Origin: Ramlibacter sp.
Lineage (GTDB): Bacteria; Pseudomonadota; Gammaproteobacteria; Burkholderiales; Burkholderiaceae_C
Assembly (NCBI GenBank): GCA_028292245.1
Contig: JAQGMS010000079.1
Location: forward strand, 39,540-103,539
Direction of reading: 5' to 3'
DNA: 64,000 bases
Part shown: positions 43,081 through 52,355 of the stretch, piece by piece
Layout of the letters: every line of letters begins with the position of its first letter
Position numbering within the stretch: the first letter of the stretch is position 1
Notes under the pieces: model-generated
What the model was told of the DNA's origin: nothing
Database searches by the model: none
What the model saw: only the letters and a program-made list of their open reading frames with translations
Translations under genes and position numbers: made by a program

Positions 43081-43129
43081 AGGACACTCCTTCGGATGAC
43101 GGATTGTGCCTTCCTCGCATAATCGCTTC

Positions 43130-44464
43130 ATGGCCTCCACCCACAGCGGCAATCCCCGGGTCGTCATCGTCGGATGCGGCTTCGGCGGTCTGGAAACGGC
43201 GCGGGCATTGGCGAACGCGGCGGCCGACATCACCCTGGTCGACAAGACCAACCATCACCTGTTCCAGCCGCTGCTCTACCAGGTCGCCACTGCCGGCCTG
43301 TCGGCGCCGGCCATCGCGGCGCCGGTGCGCCACCTGTTTCGCCGGCAAGCGAACGTCACCACCTTGCTCGGCGAGGTGGTGGCCATCGACACTGCCGCGC
43401 GGCACGTGGTGCTGGCCGACGGTCCCATGCTGCCCTACGAACACCTGGTGGTCGCCGCCGGCGCGACGCACAGCTATTTTGGGCGCGACGACTGGGCACC
43501 GCACGCACCGGGGCTCAAGACCCTGGACGACGCGTTCGAAATCCGCCGCCGCATCCTGCTGGCGTTCGAGGCTGCGGAAAAGGAGGCCGATCCCGCGCTG
43601 CGCGACGCCTGGCTGACTTTCGTGGTGATCGGTGGCGGGCCGACGGGGGTGGAGATGGCCGGCACGCTGGCCGAGATCGCGCGCCACACCCTGCCCGGCG
43701 AATTCCGCCGCATCGACCCGGCCAGCGCCCGCATCCTGCTGCTCGAAGGTGGCTCGCGCGTGCTGCAGACCATGCCAGAGGACCTGAGCCGGCGCGCCAG
43801 CGAGCAACTGGAAAAGTTGGGCGTGGAGGTTCGGCTCGACTCGCGCGTGGTGGCGATCGATGCCGGCACCGTGGAGGTCCAGGCCGGCACGGGTGCTGCC
43901 GCCAGGACCGTCACCATCAACAGCCGATGCGTGATCTGGGCCGCGGGCGTAGCCGCCTCGCCGCTCGGTCGGCAGCTGGCGCAGACCCTGGGTGTCCCGA
44001 TGGACCGGGCGGGGCGGATCGTCGTCGAGCCCGACCTCAGCCTGCCCAGCCATCCCGAGATCAGCGTGATAGGCGACCTGGCTGCCGCCAGGAGCTTCGC
44101 GCCGGGCCGCGAGCCGCAGCCCGTGCCGGGCGTGTCGCCGGCGGCCAAGCAGATGGGCCGGGCGGCGGCGGCCAACATCCTGCGGCGCATGGCGGGGACG
44201 GCAACCCGGCCGTTCCGCTATCGCGACTATGGCAATCTGGCCACCATCGGCCGCAACGCCGCCGTGGTCGATCTCGTTTCGCCGGTGGGCCACTTCAAGT
44301 TCAGCGGCTACTTCGCATGGCTGTTCTGGCTGTTCGCGCACATCTGGTTCCTGATCGGATTTCGCAACCGCATCGTCGTGCTGATCGACTGGGCTTCCGC
44401 CTACTGGAGCAAGCAGCGCTATGCACGGGTGGTGAGCGACATCGGGGACGGCCCGCTTTTGTAG
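43130..44464 (+). CDS. Type II NADH:quinone oxidoreductase (NDH-2)
   Basis: 444 residues, single-subunit non-proton-pumping respiratory NADH dehydrogenase. FAD site VVIVGCGFGGLETARAL, NADH site FVVIGGGPTGVEMAGTLAEIA, and QPLLYQVATAGLSAPAIAAPVR for quinone/FAD contact. The C-terminus has an amphipathic membrane anchor (FSGYFAWLFWLFAHIWFLIGF). The ATG at 43130 is eight codons inside the track ORF and keeps the usual length. Only 49 bases separate it from the divergent MetE-like gene. Confidence 0.93.
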   Translation: MASTHSGNPRVVIVGCGFGGLETARALANAAADITLVDKTNHHLFQPLLYQVATAGLSAPAIAAPVRHLFRRQANVTTLLGEVVAIDTAARHVVLADGPMLPYEHLVVAAGATHSYFGRDDWAPHAPGLKTLDDAFEIRRRILLAFEAAEKEADPALRDAWLTFVVIGGGPTGVEMAGTLAEIARHTLPGEFRRIDPASARILLLEGGSRVLQTMPEDLSRRASEQLEKLGVEVRLDSRVVAIDAGTVEVQAGTGAAARTVTINSRCVIWAAGVAASPLGRQLAQTLGVPMDRAGRIVVEPDLSLPSHPEISVIGDLAAARSFAPGREPQPVPGVSPAAKQMGRAAAANILRRMAGTATRPFRYRDYGNLATIGRNAAVVDLVSPVGHFKFSGYFAWLFWLFAHIWFLIGFRNRIVVLIDWASAYWSKQRYARVVSDIGDGPLL

Positions 44465-44536
44465 GAAGAACCCCGGCGCATTTGCCGGGCTCCACCGACA
44501 GCGCCCGGCGCCGGCTTGGTGCATGGTGAGCGGGCG

Positions 44537-45220
44537 ATGCGCCATCACCCGCCTCCTCCTCGGCTGCACGCGCCGGCGGGCCTTGCCCTGCTCGCGCTGG
44601 CCCTGCTGCTTTTTGGCTGGCTGGCCGCCGACTTGCTGCGGCACGGCCCGATCACGCGGGCCGATGCAGGCATCAGCACATGGTTCCATGGCCATCTCCA
44701 TCCGCTCATCACGCAGTCGCTGCTGGCTGTCACCTATCTGCACAGCACCGCGGGGGTTTGCCTGATGGCGCTGGCGGCGGCGCTTTTCCTGGCCTGGCGC
44801 CGGCAAGCGCAGTGGCTGCCGGCGCTGGCGCTGGCGGTGCCCGGCGGGTTGCTGCTGAACGCGTCGGTCAAGCAGGCCTTCCACCGTGCCCGTCCCGATC
44901 TTGCCGACCCGTTGCTGACGCTCGCCACCTACAGCTTTCCCAGCGGCCACACGGCCGGCGCCACCGTGTGGTGGGGCTTCTTCGCGGTGCTGCTGTTGTC
45001 GCACCAGCCACGCCTGGCCTGGCGCGTGGCGGGTGTCGCGCTGGCCGCCGTGATGATCTCGCTCACCGCCTTGTCGCGTGTGTACCTGGGCGTGCACTAC
45101 CTGAGCGATGTGCTGGCGGCCATCGCGGAGGGCTGCGCCTGGCTGGCCTTGTGCTTCATGGCTGTCGGCGTGATGCGGCGGCCCGCAACACCTTCAACGC
45201 CGATCGAGCACCATGGCTGA
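44537..45220 (+). CDS. PAP2-family phosphatase
   Basis: 227 residues, six-helix membrane phosphatase. The three catalytic motifs are KQAFHRARPDL (KxxxxxxRP), FPSGHTAGAT (PSGH) and SRVYLGVHYLSDV (SRxxxxxHxxxD). Likely substrates are phosphatidate, undecaprenyl pyrophosphate or similar lipids. It overlaps the lipid kinase gene by eight bases; a phosphatase and lipid kinase together suggest phosphatidate/diacylglycerol turnover (inference). Confidence 0.93.
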   Translation: MRHHPPPPRLHAPAGLALLALALLLFGWLAADLLRHGPITRADAGISTWFHGHLHPLITQSLLAVTYLHSTAGVCLMALAAALFLAWRRQAQWLPALALAVPGGLLLNASVKQAFHRARPDLADPLLTLATYSFPSGHTAGATVWWGFFAVLLLSHQPRLAWRVAGVALAAVMISLTALSRVYLGVHYLSDVLAAIAEGCAWLALCFMAVGVMRRPATPSTPIEHHG

Positions 45221-46127
45221 CGCCGCGCCGGTCAGCGTGATCATCAATTCCACCTCGGGCCAGGGCTGCCCGCCCGAGTGGGTGCAGGAGCTGGAACAGA
45301 AGTTTCTCTCGCAGGGTGTGGCCGCACAGGTCGTGCTGATCCAAAGCGGCGAGCAGATCCTGGATGCCGTGGACCGTTCGCTGCAGCAAGGCGCTCGCAC
45401 CGTCGTCGCGGGCGGCGGCGACGGCACCGTCAGCGCCGTCGCCTCGCGCCTGGCCGGCTCCGACGTCGCGCTGGGCGTGCTGCCGCTGGGCACGCTGAAT
45501 CACTTTGCCAAGGACCTGCACATTCCGCTGGACCTGGACGAAGCCGTGCAGACCATCGCCCACGGGCGGGAGATCGCGGTCGATGCCGGCGAAGTCAACG
45601 GGCGCCTCTTCATCAACAATTCCAGCCTGGGCCTGTACCCGGACATCGTGCTGGACCGCGAGCGGCAGCAGCGGCGCCTGGGCCGCGGCAAATGGCGCGC
45701 GCTGCTTGCCGCGTGCCTGCACGTCGCCCGCCGCTACCCGGTGCTGCCGCTGCGGATCGACCTGAATGGCAAGGCCTACGACCGGCGCAGCGCCTTCGTC
45801 TTCATCGGCAACAACGAATACAAGATGGAGGGCTTCGAGATCGGCGAGCGCGAAACGCTCTCGGCGGGCCGGCTCAGCCTCTACCTCACGCAGCGCACCG
45901 GGCGCTTCGGCCTGTTGCGGCTGGCATTGCGGGCCCTTTTCGGGCGCCTGCTGCAGGCCCGCGATTTCGAGATGGTTACCGCCGCCGCGCTTGCGGTGAA
46001 CACGCGGCACAAGCAGATGCGCGTCGCCACCGACGGCGAGGTGACGACGATGAAGACGCCGCTCAACTACCGCATCCGGCCGGGCGCCCTGCGCGTGATC
46101 GTGCCGCCGGCCCCACCACCCGCCTGA
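45213..46127 (+). CDS. Diacylglycerol kinase-family lipid kinase
   Basis: 304 residues. GGGDGTVSAVASRL is the nucleotide-binding motif of the DGK/sphingosine kinase catalytic domain, and VLPLGTLNHFAKDL the GTxNxxA element. INNSSLGLYPDIV and AFVFIGNNEYKM follow in the C-terminal beta domain. Cytoplasmic, membrane-associated, similar to YegS-type lipid kinases. It overlaps the PAP2 gene and is followed by the phosphoesterase after 23 bases. Confidence 0.93.
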   Translation: MADAAPVSVIINSTSGQGCPPEWVQELEQKFLSQGVAAQVVLIQSGEQILDAVDRSLQQGARTVVAGGGDGTVSAVASRLAGSDVALGVLPLGTLNHFAKDLHIPLDLDEAVQTIAHGREIAVDAGEVNGRLFINNSSLGLYPDIVLDRERQQRRLGRGKWRALLAACLHVARRYPVLPLRIDLNGKAYDRRSAFVFIGNNEYKMEGFEIGERETLSAGRLSLYLTQRTGRFGLLRLALRALFGRLLQARDFEMVTAAALAVNTRHKQMRVATDGEVTTMKTPLNYRIRPGALRVIVPPAPPPA

Positions 46128-46150
46128 AGCGGCCACAATGGGAGAGCCTC

Positions 46151-46975
46151 ATGAGAACCCTGGTCCAACTTTCCGATCTTCACTTCGGCCGTGTCGACGA
46201 AGCGCTGCTCGCGCCGCTGCGCGAGTGCATCACGGAGATCGCACCCGACCTGGTGGTGGTCTCGGGCGACCTGACGCAGCGGGCGCGCACCGAGCAGTTC
46301 GCGCAGGCGCGGCGCTTCCTGGACACGCTGCCCCAGCCGCAATTGATCGTGCCAGGCAACCACGACGTGCCGCTGCACAACGTCTTCAAGCGGTTCGTCA
46401 ACCCGCTCAAGGATTACCGCCGCTACATCACCGACGACCTCGAGCCTTTCTTCGCGGACGACGAGATCGCGGTGGCGGGCGTCAACACCGCGCGCTCGCT
46501 GACGTTCAAGGACGGACGCATCAACCAGGAACAGGTCGCGCTGCTGCTGGAGCGCTTCAACACGCTGGACGACCACGTGGTGCGGATCGTGGTGACGCAC
46601 CACCCGTTCGACCTGCCCGAGGGCAAGGACAACGACGACCTGGTAAGGCGAGCCGGCATGGCGATGAAGGCATTCGCCACTTGCGGCGCCGACCTCCTGC
46701 TGTCGGGCCACATGCACCTGAGCCATTCCGGCAGCACCGCCGCGCGCTATGCGCTGGGCGGCTATGCGGCGTTGACGATCCAGGCAGGCACCGCCACTTC
46801 GACTCGCGGCCGCGGCGAAGTGAATTCGTTCAATGCCATCCAGGTCGAGCGCGACGAGGTGCGGCTGCAAGGCTACGGCTGGCGGCCCGACGCCGGTGTG
46901 TTCTCGGTGCTTTCGCGCGCCACCTTCGTGCGCGAGGCGCAAGGCTGGCGCGAAGTGGAGCACACTGAAGCCTGA
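46151..46975 (+). CDS. Calcineurin-like metallophosphoesterase
   Basis: 274 residues. Metal-binding motifs in order: QLSDLHFG (DxH), VVSGDLTQR (GDxx), VPGNHDVPL (GNHD), VTHHPFDL (H) and SGHMHLSHSG (GHxH). The set resembles class III cyclic nucleotide/phosphodiesterase-like enzymes (CpdA relatives). Substrate unknown. GGAGAG precedes the ATG at 46151. It forms a run with the lipid kinase and DUF488 genes. Confidence 0.93.
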   Translation: MRTLVQLSDLHFGRVDEALLAPLRECITEIAPDLVVVSGDLTQRARTEQFAQARRFLDTLPQPQLIVPGNHDVPLHNVFKRFVNPLKDYRRYITDDLEPFFADDEIAVAGVNTARSLTFKDGRINQEQVALLLERFNTLDDHVVRIVVTHHPFDLPEGKDNDDLVRRAGMAMKAFATCGADLLLSGHMHLSHSGSTAARYALGGYAALTIQAGTATSTRGRGEVNSFNAIQVERDEVRLQGYGWRPDAGVFSVLSRATFVREAQGWREVEHTEA

Positions 46976-46986
46976 AGGAGTGAACG

Positions 46987-47373
46987 ATGAGCATCCACAT
47001 CGTGCGGCTGGGGACAGCGCGCGGCCCCGGCGAGGGCCTGCGCCTGGGCACGGTTCGCCGCCCGCCACGCGGCGTGCCGAAGGCCGAATTCGGCAAGCGC
47101 GATTTCTACGACACCTGGCTGCCCAACCTGGCGCCCAGCGCGGAATTGATGGCGCAGGGCCAGGCGGCGCAGGACGAGAAATCCTGGGCCGCGTTCCGGC
47201 GCAAGTTCCAGGCCGAGATGAAGGCGACCGAGGCGAGCCACCTGCTGGACCTGCTGGCGGCGCTGTCGCACCAGACGTCTTTTTCGCTGGGCTGTTACTG
47301 CGAGAACGAAGCCCATTGCCATCGCTCGGTGCTGCGCGAGTTGCTGGCGCAGCGCGGCGCCGCCATCGCCTGA
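46987..47373 (+). CDS. DUF488 family protein
   Basis: 128 residues. Typical segments are VRRPPRGVPKAEFGKRDFYDTWLPNLAPS and the C-terminal LGCYCENEAHCHRSVLRELL with conserved Cys/His that look like a metal or catalytic site. Family function unknown. It starts 11 bases after the phosphoesterase. Confidence 0.9.
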   Translation: MSIHIVRLGTARGPGEGLRLGTVRRPPRGVPKAEFGKRDFYDTWLPNLAPSAELMAQGQAAQDEKSWAAFRRKFQAEMKATEASHLLDLLAALSHQTSFSLGCYCENEAHCHRSVLRELLAQRGAAIA

Positions 47374-47379
47374 TCGGCC

Positions 47380-48270
47380 TCAGGTCCCAGGTTCCAGCGG
47401 GGCCACGACGCTCGCCACCGGCGCGTCATCCGGCAGGCGCGTGCCGCACTGCTGGCAGAACCTGGCCTCCGGCCCGTAGCCATGCGATCCGCATTTCGCG
47501 CAGGCGCGCGGCAGCGGCGGCCGGGCGTGCCGGCGGATCGCGATCTCCGCGGTGACGATGCCGGTCGGCACGGCCAGGGTGCCCCAGCCGATCAGCATCA
47601 TCACCGAAGCGATGAAGCGGCCGATGTTGGTCTTGGGCGTGATGTCGCCGAAGCCGACGGTGGTGATGGTGGTGATGGCCCAGTAGACCGCGGTGGGAAT
47701 GTCGCTGAACCCGTGCTCCGGCCCTTCGACTACATACAGCAAGGTGCCCAACACCAGCGCCACCATCAGCACCGCCGTCAGGAACACTAGGATCTTGCGC
47801 CGGCTCGCAAGCAGGGCTTCGCCCATCACCTGGTACTCGGCGACGTATTCGGTCAGCCGGAATATCCGGAACACGCGCAGCAGCCGCAGGATCCGCACGT
47901 CGATCAGCGCGTGCAGCTCGGGCAGGAACAGCGCGAGGTAAGTGGGCAGGACGGCCAGCAGGTCGACGATGCCGAAGAAGCTGCGCATGTAGCGCAAGGG
48001 GCGGTCCACAGTCGCGACGCGGGCGATGTATTCCACGGTGAAGAGCAGCGTGAAGAACCATTCCGCGATTTCGAACACGGTGCGGTTGCGCGCGTGCCAG
48101 GCTTGCACGCTGTCGGCCATCACCACCAAGACGCTGACGACGATGGCCGCGACGATCAGCTTGTCGAACATCCGCCCGGCCGCCGTGTCCGATTCGTAGA
48201 TGACCTGATACAGGCGCAGCCGCCATCCGCCGGCGGGCCGGCCCAGGGAATCGGCGGCGTCAGCGGCCAT
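47380..48270 (-). CDS. Voltage-gated-type potassium channel with zinc-ribbon tail
   Basis: 296 residues. Six helices: S4 has regularly spaced Arg (RILRLLRVFRIFRLTEY), and the pore loop AITTITTVGFGDITP holds the TVGFGD K+ filter. The cytoplasmic C-terminus lacks RCK/cNMP domains and instead has CAKCGSHGYGPEARFCQQCG, a zinc-ribbon of four Cys, then an Asp/Val-rich end. Inner-membrane K+ channel of the ion-transport family. It converges on DUF488 and follows the enolase-family gene by six bases on the same strand. Confidence 0.93.
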   Translation of the reverse strand: MAADAADSLGRPAGGWRLRLYQVIYESDTAAGRMFDKLIVAAIVVSVLVVMADSVQAWHARNRTVFEIAEWFFTLLFTVEYIARVATVDRPLRYMRSFFGIVDLLAVLPTYLALFLPELHALIDVRILRLLRVFRIFRLTEYVAEYQVMGEALLASRRKILVFLTAVLMVALVLGTLLYVVEGPEHGFSDIPTAVYWAITTITTVGFGDITPKTNIGRFIASVMMLIGWGTLAVPTGIVTAEIAIRRHARPPLPRACAKCGSHGYGPEARFCQQCGTRLPDDAPVASVVAPLEPGT

Positions 48271-48276
48271 CGCGCC

Positions 48277-49389
48277 TCAGCCCGCCGGCCGGCGGAATTT
48301 TTCCCAAGCCTGCGGAGTAGGCGTGGTGCCGGCGCCGGGCTCGCGTGGCAGGCGGAAGAACCCGTTCACCACCTCGGCCGGCTCGGTGAAGCAGTCCTTG
48401 ATCCAGGGGATGTATTCGAGCACGGCGCAGGCCGGGTGCGCGTAGCTCAGGTGCACGTGAACCTGGCTCATGTCGCCCGCGTGGGGCGCCACCGGCAGCC
48501 GATGCGAGTGCGCCGTTTCGCAGACCCGCCAGACCTCGGTGACCCCGGCCATGCGCGTGACGTCCGGCTGCACCCAATGGATCGCCTGCTGGTGGAAGAA
48601 TTCGGCGAAGGCGTCCTGCGTGTAGAGCTGCTCGCCCAGCGCCACCGGGATGCGCGTGGCGCGCGCCAGCTCGGCGTGCCCTTTCACGTCGTCGTACCAG
48701 AGCGGCTCTTCGAACCAGTAAACGTCGAACGGCTCGGCGGCGCGGCAAAAGCGCAGGCAGGTCGGCAAGTCCCACTTGCCGTTGCCGTCGATCGCCAGCG
48801 TCACATCCGGGCCGATGGCGCTGCGCACCGATTCGAGCCGGCGCAGATCGCGCTCCACCGTGGACCCGACCTTGATCTTGATCCCGGTGAAACCCTCAGC
48901 CACCGCGCGCAATGCGCCTTCGACCAATTTGTCGTCGCCGATGCTGAGCCAGCCGATGTCGGTGTTGTAGGCGCGGACCTGATCGCGCACCTGCCCGCCG
49001 AGCAGTTTCCACAGCGGGGCACCCGCCTGCTTGGCCTTCAGGTCCCACAGCGCGATGTCGATGGCGGCTTGCGACAAGGTGGTGATGCCGGCGCGGCCGA
49101 TCCACTGCAGCGCGGGATTGCGCGCCAGCTTCAGCCAGAGGCGCTGCACGTCGCCCGCGTCCTCGCCGATCAGCAGCGGCGCATGGCAGGTCGCGATGCA
49201 GCGCGCGATCAACTGGTCGCCGGGCAGGTGCGCGTGGGTGCCGGTGAAGCCGAAGCCGGCCAGGCCATCCTCGGTTTCGATGCGCGCGCCGACAACGCCC
49301 CAATGGGTGATGCTGTGCGTGCTGTCGGCGATCTGCGAGCCGGTGACCGGCACGTGCAGGATGAAAGGCTCGACGGTCTTGATCTTCAA
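48277..49389 (-). CDS. Enolase-superfamily (mandelate racemase/MLE) enzyme
   Basis: 370 residues. N-terminal capping domain, then a TIM barrel with catalytic KIKVG (KxK), metal ligands Asp in AIDGNG, Glu in [10 protein letters not shown] and Glu in VALGEQLYT, and a late His ([12 protein letters not shown]). The set fits acid-sugar dehydratases or the mandelate-racemase subgroup; the substrate is not deducible. TTG start at 49389, with GAGGAG five bases upstream. Only 44 bases from the stop of the proline-rich protein gene. Confidence 0.9.
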   Translation of the reverse strand: MKIKTVEPFILHVPVTGSQIADSTHSITHWGVVGARIETEDGLAGFGFTGTHAHLPGDQLIARCIATCHAPLLIGEDAGDVQRLWLKLARNPALQWIGRAGITTLSQAAIDIALWDLKAKQAGAPLWKLLGGQVRDQVRAYNTDIGWLSIGDDKLVEGALRAVAEGFTGIKIKVGSTVERDLRRLESVRSAIGPDVTLAIDGNGKWDLPTCLRFCRAAEPFDVYWFEEPLWYDDVKGHAELARATRIPVALGEQLYTQDAFAEFFHQQAIHWVQPDVTRMAGVTEVWRVCETAHSHRLPVAPHAGDMSQVHVHLSYAHPACAVLEYIPWIKDCFTEPAEVVNGFFRLPREPGAGTTPTPQAWEKFRRPAG

Positions 49390-49433
49390 GGGCGCTCCTC
49401 AAGGGAACGCCCATGGTAGTTCAAGCCCGGGCC

Positions 49434-51113
49434 TTACTCGAATCGCGGCGGCAGGGCGCCGCGGTTTTGCTGGGCGAATTCTCCCAGCGATATCGGCCCA
49501 TCCGGCGGGCGCACGCGCGGCGGCCGCGGCGGCACCGGGGGGGCCGTTGCGATCGGCGGCGGCGGGCGTACCGGGCGCGGCGGGATCGGCGGCGCAACGA
49601 CCCGCCTGGGCGGCCGCGGCGGGATCGGCGGCGGCTGCACCAGGGAGTTCTGCTGCCGCACCGGGCGCGGCGGGACCGGCGGCGGGTGATCGACGTGGCT
49701 GCCCGATCGCAACAGGGGTGGCGGCGGCGGGTTGTCGCTGCCGAAGCCGACGATACGGCCCGGGCCGAAGGTGGGCTTGGGCGGCGGCTTCTTCTTTTTC
49801 GAGACGGCATCGACCAATCCGTCGATCACGTGCTGCTTGGCGTTGGCGGCCTTTTCCGTCTTGGTCATCCGCTCCCACGCCACCTGCTTGATGCCCTTGT
49901 AGTTTTCCATGCCGGGAATTTCGAACGGCGAGGCACGCACGAATTCGCCGGCCTTGGCCAGCACCGGCCGCGCGGCCGTCATCATCCGCTCGACGTCCAT
50001 CATCCACCGGGGCGTGCCGTAGTCCGCGACCGCCATGTTGATGACGGTACTGTGGTCCTGCACCACCAGGAAATAGCAGCCGAGGATCGGGCAGGTCTGG
50101 AACAGCCCGATGCCGAAGGTGCCCGCCTCCAGCAGCGCATTGGCCTTCTGGACCTCGCCCCAGTCCCGGACGAATTCCCGGATCCGCTGGATCGCCTTGG
50201 CGATGGTCTCCGCCAAGCCGATGGCCGGGCCGCTGGCGGCGCCCAGGTCGAGCGCGCCGCAGAGCATCTTGGCGGTGAACGCGCCCGCCGCGATGGTGGT
50301 GCTGGCGATGGTGGAATTGATCTCGCGATCGAGCAGTGTTTCCAGCGCGTGGAACGCCGCCAGCGGGTCGCCCGGCGCCAGCGTCCAGGTGCTCGCCTCG
50401 CGGAATTCGGCGGCCTTGTAGCTTTGCCACGCGATCTTGCACAAGCCGACCGCCGTGTCGCTGGCCGACGCGATGATGCCCAATGCGGGCGCCATGCTGC
50501 GCGCGAATTCGGTCACGCTGTTCAGCCCCAGGGCGCGCATCACCGTTTCGGGGTCGAGGGCGCCGCAGACGGTCTGCACCAGCTGGTGGAACTTGTCCGT
50601 CACCGCGGTGCCGGCCACGACGTTGACGCCCTGGTTGGCGGCGGTCCCGGAGCGCGTCATGCTGAGGTCGCGGATATTCGCGGCCATTCCCTGCGCGTTC
50701 TTCAGGAACTTGGCGACCTCCTCGCTGTGGCGCTTCTTGCTCATGCCGCGCAATTGCATGTGCTTGCCCAGGAACATGGCTTTCAAGGCCGCCTGCTGCA
50801 ATTCGACCGCCGCCTTGATGGCATCGAGGTCCACCTGCGTCAGCGCCCGCGCGTCGAGGTTGTTGACTGCCCGGTGCAGGTTGCTGACGGCGCCCTTCTT
50901 GTTCCGGACGCTGGCCTTCCAATCCTTGTTGCGAGCCTCGTGGCCGGCGATGTAGGCATCCAGCGCGCGCTTGATGCCCAGCCTTGATTCCTCGGACTTG
51001 TCGCTGTCGTAGACGAAGATCGCCAGGTCGACTGCCTTGAGCAGGTCGCTGCGGCTGTCGAAGCGCGAATAGGTGTCGCGCATCCAGGTTTCATGCCAGG
51101 GAATCGTCGCCAT
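49434..51113 (-). CDS. Unknown protein with four PPxPPRP (SH3-ligand-like) repeats
   Basis: 559 residues; I do not recognise the family. Residues 1-95 are charged and helical (WHETWMRDTYSRFDSRSDLLKAVD, ALDAYIAGHEARNKDWKASVRNKK). About 150-350 is mixed, with hydrophobic Ala/Gly-rich stretches (ASTTIAAGAFTAKMLCGALDL) and Cys near 340-346. After a KKKKPPPKP patch (about 439-447) a proline-rich tail of about 115 residues holds PPVPPRP at 478 and 525 and PPIPPRP at 495 and 508. Each contains PxxPxR, the class II SH3-ligand core. No signal peptide is seen. The ATG at 51113 follows GAGG; the track ORF adds 30 unsupported residues. Isolated gene. Confidence 0.75.
   Translation of the reverse strand: MATIPWHETWMRDTYSRFDSRSDLLKAVDLAIFVYDSDKSEESRLGIKRALDAYIAGHEARNKDWKASVRNKKGAVSNLHRAVNNLDARALTQVDLDAIKAAVELQQAALKAMFLGKHMQLRGMSKKRHSEEVAKFLKNAQGMAANIRDLSMTRSGTAANQGVNVVAGTAVTDKFHQLVQTVCGALDPETVMRALGLNSVTEFARSMAPALGIIASASDTAVGLCKIAWQSYKAAEFREASTWTLAPGDPLAAFHALETLLDREINSTIASTTIAAGAFTAKMLCGALDLGAASGPAIGLAETIAKAIQRIREFVRDWGEVQKANALLEAGTFGIGLFQTCPILGCYFLVVQDHSTVINMAVADYGTPRWMMDVERMMTAARPVLAKAGEFVRASPFEIPGMENYKGIKQVAWERMTKTEKAANAKQHVIDGLVDAVSKKKKPPPKPTFGPGRIVGFGSDNPPPPPLLRSGSHVDHPPPVPPRPVRQQNSLVQPPPIPPRPPRRVVAPPIPPRPVRPPPPIATAPPVPPRPPRVRPPDGPISLGEFAQQNRGALPPRFE
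49521..49682 (-). repeat. Proline-rich coding repeat (PPxPPRP x4)
   Basis: Four copies of a seven-residue motif spaced 17, 13 and 17 residues apart, alternating PPVPPRP/PPIPPRP/PPIPPRP/PPVPPRP. The DNA repeats GGGCGCGGCGGGA/C-like blocks on the plus strand. Degenerate spacers suggest old duplication, not recent slippage. Confidence 0.85.
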
Positions 51114-51272
51114 GCTCGCGTCCTCGCCGGAAGGGGTCCGGCCCGGCCAAAGTGTAGAGCCGTACTTGCACCCTGACCATGGGGGTTGGCACGCAGTTCG
51201 CACGCATGTTGCCGTTTGGCCACCGGAAGCGGCAGTAATTTCGCTATTCGGCGGGCGGAGACGGCGCGCAGC

Positions 51273-52184
51273 CTACAAGCGGTTGTGGATTGCGGTCGCC
51301 GCGATCGCGGCCTGGCCGGCCGCCACGTTGATCTGATTCAGCCCCACGGCCACGTCGCCGGCCGCATAAAGGCCCTCGACGCTGGTCTGCAGGTGATCGT
51401 CGACCTCCAGCTGCCCGTCCTCCTGCGCCCGCGCGCCCAACGCCGTCGCCAATTGCGATGCGTGGGTCAGGCCCAGCGCCGGGTACAGGACGTCGAACGC
51501 CAACGTCCGCCCGTCGTGCAGTTCGACGGCCACGCCCCGGCCGGGCTCACACCGGATGTCGCGCGGCTCATGGTCGGCAATCGTCACGCCCAGTTCGCGC
51601 AGGCGCGCCAGCTCGTCTTCCGGCACCGCATGCTGCGATCCCATCGACAACCACGTCACGTGGTTGCCGAAACCCGCGACGAAAGCCGATTCGCGCAGGC
51701 CGTGGACTTCCCGTCCCAGCACCGCCACGCGCTGGCCCTGCGTTTCATAGCCGTCGCACACCGGGCAGAAGCGCACCTGCCCGGCTTTCAGCGAAGGCGC
51801 GAGCCCCGGGACGTCCGGCTCGACGTCGCGCGCGCCGGTGGCCAGCAGCACGAAGCGAGCGCGCAGCCGGCGCGACCCTGCGACCGCTTCGAAGCTGCCG
51901 TCCTCGCGCCGGGACAACCGGTCGACCCGCCCGCGTTCCACCGGCGCCCCGAAGCTGTCGGCATGCTGGCGCATGCGTTCGAGCAACTCCGGCCCGGCGA
52001 TTCCCTCGGGGAAACCGATCACGTTGCGCGACTTGGGGATCATCGCCAGGCGGCTGCCACCGTCGTCGATGACCAGGGCGCGGCGGCGGTAGCGCCCCAG
52101 ATACACCGCGGCCACCAGGCCCGCGGCACCGCCGCCGATCACCAAGCAATCCAGAATGCGCTCGTCGTCCACTTGGCAGTTCAC
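51273..52184 (-). CDS. Thioredoxin-reductase-like FAD/NAD(P) oxidoreductase
   Basis: 303 residues. FAD site CLVIGGGAAGLVAAVYLGRY, redox pair CPVC in VRFCPVCDGYE, NADP site VAVLGREVHGLRESAF and the second FAD site GLYAAGDVAVGLNQINVAAGQAAIAAT. Lacks a fused thioredoxin. The NADP motif GREVHG departs from GxGxxA, as in several TrxR-like proteins of unknown partner. GTG start at 52184 overlaps its AGGAG ribosome site, so the GTG four codons later (52172) may be the true start. Confidence 0.88.
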   Translation of the reverse strand: MNCQVDDERILDCLVIGGGAAGLVAAVYLGRYRRRALVIDDGGSRLAMIPKSRNVIGFPEGIAGPELLERMRQHADSFGAPVERGRVDRLSRREDGSFEAVAGSRRLRARFVLLATGARDVEPDVPGLAPSLKAGQVRFCPVCDGYETQGQRVAVLGREVHGLRESAFVAGFGNHVTWLSMGSQHAVPEDELARLRELGVTIADHEPRDIRCEPGRGVAVELHDGRTLAFDVLYPALGLTHASQLATALGARAQEDGQLEVDDHLQTSVEGLYAAGDVAVGLNQINVAAGQAAIAATAIHNRL

Positions 52185-52355
52185 TCCTGAATGCCAGCCA
52201 GTCTAGCGGGACGCATCCCGCCCCAACCGAGCCGCACGTCAGGCTTTGCCCACATCGTTGTCGGATGATTCCTACAAACGGCCAGCCCATCCGTCCTTAG
52301 ACTTGAGGCTTCGCTCCAACCGGGGCGCCGCCCTCATCTGATGCCAGGAGTCCCG

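Noticed and set aside
40913-45097. 1394-codon minus-strand ORF
   Set aside because: Only the first 382 codons by position (40913-42061) encode the serine hydrolase. The rest runs antisense to NDH-2 and PAP2 and through the MetE-like gene in another frame; it is open only because of G/C codon bias.
52206-52221. GCGGGA-CGCA-TCCCGC repeat upstream of the TrxR-like gene
   Set aside because: Symmetric but short and G/C-rich in a G/C-rich background; no T-tract and no link to a regulator. Too weak to list as a feature.
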